From: a virus
Virus record (IMG/VR): IMGVR_UViG_3300033051_000021
Span: 1 to 44,954 of that record
Reading direction: 5' to 3' (one strand)
Length of the DNA stretch: 44,954 nt
Shown: one piece after another, positions 41,001-44,954 of the stretch
Layout: the number at the start of each line of letters is the position of its first letter
Position numbering within the stretch: position 1 is the stretch's first letter
Notes under the pieces: model-generated
Seen by the model: only the letters and a program-made list of their open reading frames with translations
Database searches by the model: none
Told to the model about the DNA's origin: nothing
Translations under genes and position numbers: made by a program

Positions 41001-44000
41001 TGTACCTACTTACAAAACAAGCGGACTTCCTCATAGACCAGCAACAGGAACTATAAGCATAGGCAACAAAGAAGTGTCACTTCCTACTTATGAGAAAGCA
41101 ATGAATGCTGATACTATCAGAGTTTATCTTAGTGAAATTATTGGTAATCGTTTGTATCAAGCCAAGCTAAAAAATAAAAGTGCTTTAGGAAAGTACAAGA
41201 GAGATGACAGTGCAATTCGTGTAAAGAACTATAGCGATATTGAAGTAATGGCTCACGAGATGGCTCACTACTTAGACTTTTTTCATAACAACAAGAGTAA
41301 AGCTGCTCCTGATAGTTTCTTTAGAAGAGAGATACTAAAAAACAAAGAAGAGATAAAAGCTCTTAGCTACACTACAGACCCTAAAAATGTAATCAGCGAG
41401 GGATTTGCTGAGTTTACTCGTTTGTGGCTTACAAACTACAACAGCTTAACTCTTGTAGCCCCTAACATGATAAAAGATTTTGAAGCTAAACTCTCTAAAG
41501 ATAAAGAGCTAAATAAGAAAATGACACTACTTCAAGAGTCTATGCACCAATACTACTATCAAGGTGCTGGCGTTGCTAAGTATGTGGGTGGAGAGCTTAC
41601 TCCTACTGCAAAGAAGATACAGAGAAGTCAAGCAGAGATAGGTAAAAACTTTCGCCAAAAGTCTATAGATAGAATCCACTCTATCAAAAGAATAGAAGCT
41701 GAGATAAAAGGTGATGTCGCAGTAAATGCTAGAGATAGTGCTTATAAATCTTTACAGCTTGTAAATGGATATAGCTCTATTATGTATAGCGCTATGAACA
41801 TAGGGACACCGACTGTAAATGTAGATGGAGATATCTCTTACAGTGGAAAATCTTTAAATGATATATTTGCTCCTGCTACTACTGTAGATGAAAACAGAGT
41901 GAAGCTTATGGAGAACTACTTTGTAGCGAGACGTGCTAACGAACTCATGGAACAAGGTCGTGAGAACTTAATCACTCAAGAAGATATAGATGCAGACTTA
42001 GGACTTGCAGAGATATATCCAGAGTTTGAGACAATCTTTACAGAGTATCAAGAGTTTAACGATGCAATGCTAGACTTCTATGTAGATATGAATCTCATCA
42101 CAAGTTCACAAAGAGAGAACTTCCAAGAGATGAATAAAGACTATGTACCCTTTCATAGAATCAACGAAAGCGTTCAATACGATGGTGTGGCGACTTCAAA
42201 AATAGGGCAAAGGCTTACAGGTGGCACATCATCTTTAAACTCTATCATGGAGAACATTATCAATGGTGTTGAGAGTAACATCAAAGAGGCTTTAATTTCC
42301 CGAGGGAAATCTATGTTTTATGAAATGCTTGAAGAGAGTGGCATGGGTGGCGTTTATGCGACTAAAGTTTCGGCTGATAGTAAAGTAGTACAAGACAACT
42401 TAAAGGACCAAGCGAAAAAGGTAGCTACTGTTATGGCTATGATGGATATAGCTGTTTCTAAAGATGGAATGATACTTAGTGGAAAAAGTGATGCAACAGA
42501 GATTTATGATGTAAGCGAGATAGAAGAGAATCTTCTTACTAATCCTAAAACGATGGAAGTATGGACTCATGGACACCCTCCAACTTCTGCTGATGGCTAC
42601 ATAGATAGTGTAATCATAAATGATAGAGTTGTTTACTTTGAGACTAAAGATATAGGGCTTGTTGATGCTATGACTTCTTTTAGTGGTTCTCACTATGGAA
42701 CAGTCGTAAGTGGTTTAATGTGGATGAAAAATGTAATGACATGGAACATTACAAATAATCCTCTCTTTTATCTTACAAACTTTGTTCGTGATACGGTTAG
42801 TGCATCTGTCTTATCTAAAAATGGATTTATACCTGTGATAACTTCACTCAATGGAACATATCACTTTATCACTCGTTCTAAAACATATAAAGAGTTTATG
42901 GCTAGTGGTGCTGGTTATGGAACGAGAAGAACATCTTTAGGTGGAGACATAGAAGCTATGAAGATGCTCAATGTAAAAAGAAGTCTCTCTGTTCTTGATA
43001 GAGTTGTAGATGCTTTAGAGTACGGTGCTGATATGTTTGAGTATGGTACTCGTGTTGGAGAGTTTAAACTAGCACAAAACTCTGGAAAAAGTAACACTCA
43101 GTCTGCATTTGAAGCTAGAGAGATAAGTACTGACTTTGCTATCAAAGGTAGTGATAAAACTATAAGTGGGTTTATGTCAACTGTTCCTTTTATGAAAGCT
43201 GCAATACTTGGACTTGATAAAACTGCTCGTAGGATATTTTCTCTTAATGGAGAGATGAAAGTTAGTAATGCTTTAAAATTCAGAAATCAATTAGGAGAGC
43301 TGCAAACTCATAAGTTGAAAATATATGCTACTGGTGGGATGATGGCAGGGCTTACTCTCGCCCTTTGGTTTAACAATAAAGACGATGAGAGATACAAGAG
43401 ACTTACTCGTGATGCTAAGATGATGTACTGGCACTTCTTTATAGGAGAGAAACATATAAAAGTTCCTCGTCCTTACGATATAGGATTTGTGTTTTCAACT
43501 GTACCTGAGCTAATGGCTGATGGGATTTATACTAAAGAGGGAAAAGAAGCCGCTAAAGATTTTGCTTGGGGTGTTAAGAATATGTTTAGCATTGGAGATA
43601 TTAGTGGACTGTTCCAGCCTATACTTGATGATATGACTAACACAAATTGGACTGGCTCACCTATAGTTCCTGCTCGTATGCAAAACCTTGATGATTTGAG
43701 TGATCAGTATATGAACTCCACTCCACTTGTATATAAAATGTTTGGAAAACTTACTGGAGCTAGTCCAATAATGACTAAGCATTATGTAAATGGTTACTTA
43801 GGTTTAACTGCTCGCATGATGGAAGAGGTTACTGAAAATATACTTTGGAACTCTAAAGAGTGGGGAGCAAGACCTTTTAGTAAAAATGCTGCTGAGTTTA
43901 TGGTGTCGCGTTTTGTAGCAAAAGAGCAACCATCTCGTACTATTTATAGTGAGAAGTATTATGAGTTAGTGAAAAAAGCAAGTGCTGTTAAAAATAGCTA

Positions 44001-44286
44001 TGACCTTAAGAGTAAAAAAGCATTTATAGATGGTGGCAATGATGTAAAAGAGTATATGAGTTCTAAAGAGAAGCAGGCTCATGTTCAGATAAGTAGAATG
44101 CTTTCTTCTTATTCTAAAGAACTTGCAAAAGTAAAGAACAGTGTTGAGCATATTACTTATAATAAAAAGTTTTCTCAATCTCAAAAAGAAGAGAAAATAA
44201 ATGCAGCTTATGAAGCTAAGACATCTGCGTTTGAAAAGATAGTTACAAGTGTAAAGAAAAAACTTGATGAAGTAGAGGGGAAATAA
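32086..44286 (+). CDS. 4066-residue polyvalent protein: methyltransferase + SNF2 helicase + metallopeptidase-like
   Basis: This single frame takes up 27% of the window. The N-terminus (about 1-60, 'MREEYPEYDDVDDTTLAKAYGKK') resembles starts of podoviral internal proteins. The next about 1200 residues are mostly disordered or helical, with a Gly-rich hydrophobic patch near 390-410. An adenine-specific methyltransferase domain follows ('VLEPSVGVGNF' near 1388, catalytic N1454-P-P-F). The SNF2-type helicase has P-loop 'TVGTGKT' near 2074-2080, D2236-E-A-H, 'GTPISN' near 2289 and Q2621-REGRIIRQG. A zinc peptidase-like site has H3057-E-M-A-H3061 and E3109. The rest (about 3200-4066) is helical and probably membrane-active, with 'WNITNNPLFYLTNFVRD'. 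Such polyvalent proteins, including P1 DarB, enter with the DNA and counter restriction. Packaging here is inferred from placement after the portal and internal protein genes. Confidence 0.88.
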   Translation: MPSPTNKFLTQMREEYPEYDDVDDTTLAKAYGKKHYDYLEEDVFLEKVGLHQSTLLDDAIDLVTPTEKPFTQDNNTTEPSLHDAIAPNVDGSMPATTKEQEKPFSVSSPAFTQSEDLTTTMTSSQMKDSIANETSLLLGEGKDFENPDREDYELGKRVVNATNKSTSSMAKGLFRVLGSTAYTLIRPFSQETATNVYESYMGSAKKISEYVYEDNKFDVKSTHTPNSIKEAVKAGGIFDIDTVQEVLLYGLDTTIESVPDMAEIATMFPAYVLGKAENSALERAKNDGRKEATNEDFLRVLPTATTSALLDKMGLEATTSKIFNDLVKTTAAGGIKAASIEITKKVRNGTLTEAVTEAGQTVIDKMGEEIGTKSGLSSVDKYAEEAAWASLAGGIGGGAMSGTTATGTIIFNEYSKADKEAQREAYIQDSYNKQMLGSSSLTSSIDDNRYVVFKNNLDTKVKNIQTEFQNLVINNPDLAVPVEAVNDIAVQEAVVQTAKEDGLNVSDNNGLNAIDAGFKELEAEIGTLDEEMTPKGSEVVNVEPIPIVKTPIDTARLTQLQETPADELTVDEQFELEDLQIEEQQIQKLGNDETALVDANSKLFQANKSEEAKIKSLGKDEIASDELTALIKDGFTFVKKGDSFENTTTSIGDRYIKYDEQGNKLTKYSTGDMEVEYSDGESVMLHPDGTHTSSLGFGDGITTAQDGTLLSDEEAILDEVKSRFITNNNSIKTIQVKVPTIDEARDKQRESKKSAPTHISEQLALNEKLYANDETALADANAKLFQANKSEEAKIKSLGKDEIKRLDDEYFTEKYSDVEVQRAYDFLPTATKQSSAVQASLDFAGTQNPLFNTKGSEEYIVPTWAKDIVSDTLRYDDIITAVTDAKNGNPTDTSFRVMDALHKAGDPHLENEIERFDELSQRWDLNELEEAEQSELAKVLDKHLTGVEDGTITRAEESTRATQDETADNEVVQAVTEQGLQQTRSTKESDRSLPDSFAAQKPLVFDTAKVYDTRGINHENPHNKLSEIIKKDVARYVSQLAKNLGYDFEIDKKGKKKTFNGVNNNIAVVGGSISFKLFKPNSDAGIYVSLNYDSSMTDDGRYDTYFLNDKSLGHFFRTINGIDDHTGGKNNWFKTEDLTSDTFVNKIISLVEAQEKRDSDIINKEVKEDEKLEQPTERDDGRDILETLSTVDDGKSSGQSRRVQPDSIQGTDSKSQKQSIAPLPDTTGRQSNSDDGRVSDERLSASRSEVDGGGGTHSTVSRLEETADNFEIEDALGKGGLKTKFKTNIEAIKIVKKIQTKNYKPTKAEKTILSQYVGWGGLANAFVRPNGSITKGWEKESKELKELLSDDEYKEAKASTLNAHYTSKEIVDAIWSGVKQFGFKGGKVLEPSVGVGNFFGMMPTSLKSSTKLYGVELDGITSTIAQTLYPKATIQNKGFQDVELSNDFSLVIGNPPFGSVKLFDKNNKHLKDMSIHNYFFAKSMDALEEGGILAMVVSNGLMDASSSATREYLGSKANLLGAIRLPNNAFSKNANTEVTTDIIFLQKRYKSQESNIDTWRDIGEINDTPLNQYFVNNEAMMLGKWGKYGSMYRGDMPALVAFEGSTNTAGMLLPDALKSLPSNIVTHETIIKENTSEATFSGDVSKVRVGAMYVSDGYIYKRELDVDGEPQVREVTTKLNSKNKIVEYKPAELLKIKGMIEVVSVADELRVLQLNNRATDKDLARARKALNKSYEAFTTKHKFLNNATNKKLFEDDVRSPFLLALEKHYDKGVSAAVAKKSGELVKKESAVKADIFTKRTQNPYARPTKADSEQDALTVSLSEYGSINLGYMQELTAKSEAELISALDGFMYDDVDAGWVTKEEYLSGNVKEKFALTDNVKYKKALQEVIPKDIEAMDISITLGAGWVPKDIMADFVEFITGDDAAKVTLTPHNARWTISARVTSAKASQWGTKRRTATEILEQTMNLKQMKVQDNHGTSSQPQLVTNIDETTAVQEKQEVLKEEFKEWIFKTADRRTELAEIYNREFNTKTLREYDGSHINFVGKSEMINLRQHQKNGVWRMLQGGTVLFDHTVGTGKTFTAIAGVMELRRTGKANKPLVVVPNHLTSQWGKEWMELYPNANILVPTKADFSAARRKLLMSKIATGDYDAIIIAHSQLTSIQNDPEFETSFIEDEITRIQTSIDMLKEEDGKSRSVKNAEDSKAKLEERIKKLNDMQRDDNLNFAELGIDALILDEAHEFKNLTYTTGLQGVAGLGNPKGSKKAFDLFIKTQNILEKTNGNNVVFLTGTPISNTIAEMFTIQRYLDYSGLQDKNLDVFDAWVKQYAEIVSDWELSPSGKYKLNTRLRKFNNMPELITEYKQFGDVVTREDIPALPIPLIKGGRAANIVVERSDAQAAYIGVADKKGKYPEDSLVYRSEHLPKGKPKKGDDNMLSIMGLARKVALDMRLIDPSYEDNPDSKVNLTVKNTFEIYKMWNAKKGTQLIFCDLSTPKGAVAKEKAKIEALIKNAESADENVAEKAQAELDKLNPDDIDALNSKFSVYDDIKAKLIAKGIKESEVVFIHDAKTDLQKQELFAKVKSGKIRVLIGSTSKMGSGMNVQDKLVALHHIDVPWRPSDLEQREGRIIRQGNEFFKSDPEGFEVEIFRYATKNTLDSMMWQTIEAKANFIAQLRAGNLLDREVEDVSGEAINAAEMKAMSSGNPLVFEDMKLKKDIKKMEALKKSHDRNQYDLEDKIKKSTTLLSESKSILDAYALDAKLSKKLPKKFIMNINKKEYESREDAGKEILHIMLKTPERTSKLIGEIGGFKVYVETTGKGLSLSDTGIVTLSGSQDYEFSFNMEDQSYSGLTLKLENTIKNIATKMQEKELDTEYVKEQLPQLKEQVGEFKNSNKLDELRLRQKEVLAELRKKDDEPTDTVDEMSTGEVLEMIETLEGRANESFMKVPTKKEVKDTAANNHYSRVNGFDEAGVNYVPTYKTSGLPHRPATGTISIGNKEVSLPTYEKAMNADTIRVYLSEIIGNRLYQAKLKNKSALGKYKRDDSAIRVKNYSDIEVMAHEMAHYLDFFHNNKSKAAPDSFFRREILKNKEEIKALSYTTDPKNVISEGFAEFTRLWLTNYNSLTLVAPNMIKDFEAKLSKDKELNKKMTLLQESMHQYYYQGAGVAKYVGGELTPTAKKIQRSQAEIGKNFRQKSIDRIHSIKRIEAEIKGDVAVNARDSAYKSLQLVNGYSSIMYSAMNIGTPTVNVDGDISYSGKSLNDIFAPATTVDENRVKLMENYFVARRANELMEQGRENLITQEDIDADLGLAEIYPEFETIFTEYQEFNDAMLDFYVDMNLITSSQRENFQEMNKDYVPFHRINESVQYDGVATSKIGQRLTGGTSSLNSIMENIINGVESNIKEALISRGKSMFYEMLEESGMGGVYATKVSADSKVVQDNLKDQAKKVATVMAMMDIAVSKDGMILSGKSDATEIYDVSEIEENLLTNPKTMEVWTHGHPPTSADGYIDSVIINDRVVYFETKDIGLVDAMTSFSGSHYGTVVSGLMWMKNVMTWNITNNPLFYLTNFVRDTVSASVLSKNGFIPVITSLNGTYHFITRSKTYKEFMASGAGYGTRRTSLGGDIEAMKMLNVKRSLSVLDRVVDALEYGADMFEYGTRVGEFKLAQNSGKSNTQSAFEAREISTDFAIKGSDKTISGFMSTVPFMKAAILGLDKTARRIFSLNGEMKVSNALKFRNQLGELQTHKLKIYATGGMMAGLTLALWFNNKDDERYKRLTRDAKMMYWHFFIGEKHIKVPRPYDIGFVFSTVPELMADGIYTKEGKEAAKDFAWGVKNMFSIGDISGLFQPILDDMTNTNWTGSPIVPARMQNLDDLSDQYMNSTPLVYKMFGKLTGASPIMTKHYVNGYLGLTARMMEEVTENILWNSKEWGARPFSKNAAEFMVSRFVAKEQPSRTIYSEKYYELVKKASAVKNSYDLKSKKAFIDGGNDVKEYMSSKEKQAHVQISRMLSSYSKELAKVKNSVEHITYNKKFSQSQKEEKINAAYEAKTSAFEKIVTSVKKKLDEVEGK
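33887..33951 (+). repeat. 65-bp direct repeat, copy A, inside giant gene
   Basis: Same as 34430-34494 except for one silent T/C change. It encodes 'KLFQANKSEEAKIKSLGKDE' and lies in the low-complexity N-terminal part of the giant protein; similarity at protein level extends further upstream (DETALxDANxKLF). A recent internal duplication. Confidence 0.8.
34430..34494 (+). repeat. 65-bp direct repeat, copy B, inside giant gene
   Basis: Second copy of 33887-33951, 543 bases further on, in the same frame. Recombination between copies would remove 181 codons without a frameshift. Confidence 0.8.
35591..35875 (+). CDS. Embedded out-of-frame gene in giant gene (94 aa)
   Basis: In the +1 frame of the giant gene, an AAGAGG ribosome site (35576-35581) sits 9 bases before an ATG and a 94-codon frame ('NNQQKEMMDEIYSKPYQQW ... 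NPTLYKELIAKAKNKAL ... QMMEELVMSDYQLHEAKSMAE'). It reads like a compact helical protein, with aromatic residues, Met and amphipathic helices. It reminds me of TnpV-like small phage/plasmid proteins. The giant protein's own frame over the same bases (about residues 1169-1263) is Ser/Gln/Gly/Asp/Arg-rich and looks disordered. That contrast is what a gene overprinted on a linker looks like. Translation is not proven, and open frames of this length do arise by chance in AT-rich genes. Confidence 0.5.
   Translation: MKNLNNQQKEMMDEIYSKPYQQWMMGKVRDNLEEFNPTLYKELIAKAKNKALHHYQIQQVDKATQMMEELVMSDYQLHEAKSMAEGEHILQFQD
42296..42309. repeat. 14-bp palindrome TTTCCC-GA-GGGAAA, copy 5
   Basis: Exact copy inside the giant gene (read as S-R-G-K, as in the portal and recombinase genes). 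Confidence 0.7.
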
Positions 44287-44954
44287 TGGCACACGATATA
44301 GAGATACGATTTAGATGTAGAGCTTTGTTTGAAGTTATGAATATGAATTTGAGTGACATAAGAAAACAAGAGAGTGTCGGACTCTCTACTCTTAGCGACT
44401 GGAAGAATGATGATCGTGAAGAGTATGGCGGCATCTGGTTACAGGGGTGCAAATCTGGAAAGATAGAACAGACTACTGAGCAACTGAGAAAAGAGCTAGA
44501 AGCCACTTCTGTTTATGATGCAATGAAAAAGGAGTTGAATAAATTTTACGGAGTATCAAAAAGCGGTTCCCTCGATGTAAGCGGAATGCTTGAAGTCGGG
44601 AACGATAATTCAGAGATACAAGCACGAGCTGAAACAGACATGACACTTCTTGCCTCTGTAGGAGCTGACTACTTTGACTCGCAACTTTTTAAAAACTCGA
44701 TGCTTAGTTCTATTGTTCTGAGTAATCAAGTGAAAAAAGACCCAACAAAAGTCAAGCAGTCAGATATAAAAGCAAGTTCTGAAATTCACAAGATAGCTAA
44801 AGAGGCTAGATTTGGCAAAAGTCCTGAGACTGTTATCTTTAATGCCAATGGCAATTATAGTCCTGAAGAGTTAAATGACCTCACTATTGAACAGCTTGAA
44901 GAATTAGCTAAGAAAGAGATGGCTGGTGTTATTGATGTTGAGAAAGTAGAGTAG
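44286..44954 (+). CDS. Terminase small-subunit-like protein
   Basis: A 222-residue protein, last of the rightward genes; its start shares a base with the stop of the giant gene. The N-terminal 55 residues ('RFRCRALFEVMNMNLSDIRKQESVGLSTLSDWKNDDRE') form a helix-turn-helix with the 'LSTLSDWK' reading helix, as in DUF1804-type and related phage TerS proteins. The middle (about 60-180) is helical and suited to ring formation, and the C-terminus is acidic and probably binds TerL. It is far from terL on the linear map (29 kb). On a circular map it adjoins the leftward early block. TerS is the likely role but not certain. Confidence 0.6.
   Translation: MAHDIEIRFRCRALFEVMNMNLSDIRKQESVGLSTLSDWKNDDREEYGGIWLQGCKSGKIEQTTEQLRKELEATSVYDAMKKELNKFYGVSKSGSLDVSGMLEVGNDNSEIQARAETDMTLLASVGADYFDSQLFKNSMLSSIVLSNQVKKDPTKVKQSDIKASSEIHKIAKEARFGKSPETVIFNANGNYSPEELNDLTIEQLEELAKKEMAGVIDVEKVE

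Noticed and set aside
1-44954. CRISPR arrays, tRNA genes, insertion sequences
   Set aside because: No regularly spaced repeat-spacer arrays, no recognisable tRNA arms and no transposase frames were seen on reading both strands by eye.

Overview
The window looks like the complete genome of a temperate, plasmid-like podovirus (a phage-plasmid) of an AT-rich Campylobacterota host of the Sulfurimonas type. The host assignment is inference. It rests on the low GC content, the AGA/AAA-rich codon use, and a DnaG whose N-terminus reads like those of epsilonproteobacteria. The first gene ends on base 1 and the last gene ends on the final base, convergently. This fits a circular genome opened at a gene boundary.

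Layout. Positions 1-7634 are a leftward block of tightly packed, often overlapping genes. It holds an AntA/AntB-type antirepressor, several tiny ORFs, a short tyrosine recombinase, ParA and ParB, small proteins, a DnaG primase, a YopX-like protein and an ASCH-like protein. Positions 7786-8607 hold three small rightward genes (a possible DNA-binding protein, a membrane protein and an exported protein) behind an array of phased repeats. Positions 8608-9837 contain no convincing gene. They carry a 23-bp inverted repeat, a G9 tract, two 30-bp direct repeats with internal palindromes, and hairpins; this is the best candidate for a replication origin. Position 9838 onward begins with a leftward CI-like repressor. 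It faces a near-perfect sigma70 promoter (TTGACA-N17-TATAAT) that drives the rightward replication block: HTH protein, replisome-organiser-like protein, second HTH, DnaB-like helicase, a Tad2-like anti-Thoeris protein, an SSB-like protein and TerL.

The virion block has three parts. Positions 15957-25025 hold fibre/adhesin genes, a complete diversity-generating retroelement (variable protein, Avd, template repeat, reverse transcriptase), two holin-like proteins, an M15 endolysin and fibre-like proteins. Positions 25181-32019 hold a scaffold-like protein, an N4-gp56-type major capsid protein, an adaptor, a portal and an internal protein. Positions 32086-44954 hold a 4066-residue polyvalent protein (methyltransferase + SNF2 helicase + HExxH metallopeptidase-like) and a TerS-like protein.

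The most striking unassigned signal is a 15-bp element (TCCACATACCACTTA). It lies exactly 16 bp upstream of a -10-like hexamer at four places: before parA and before each of the three virion blocks. It looks like a phage-specific promoter class, or a distributed partition/silencing site linking plasmid maintenance with late gene control. Other points for follow-up are a probable overprinted gene inside the giant gene, five exact copies of the palindrome TTTCCC(TC/GA)GGGAAA, a 13-bp motif clustered around the putative origin and initiator gene, and a structured leader before the capsid gene.
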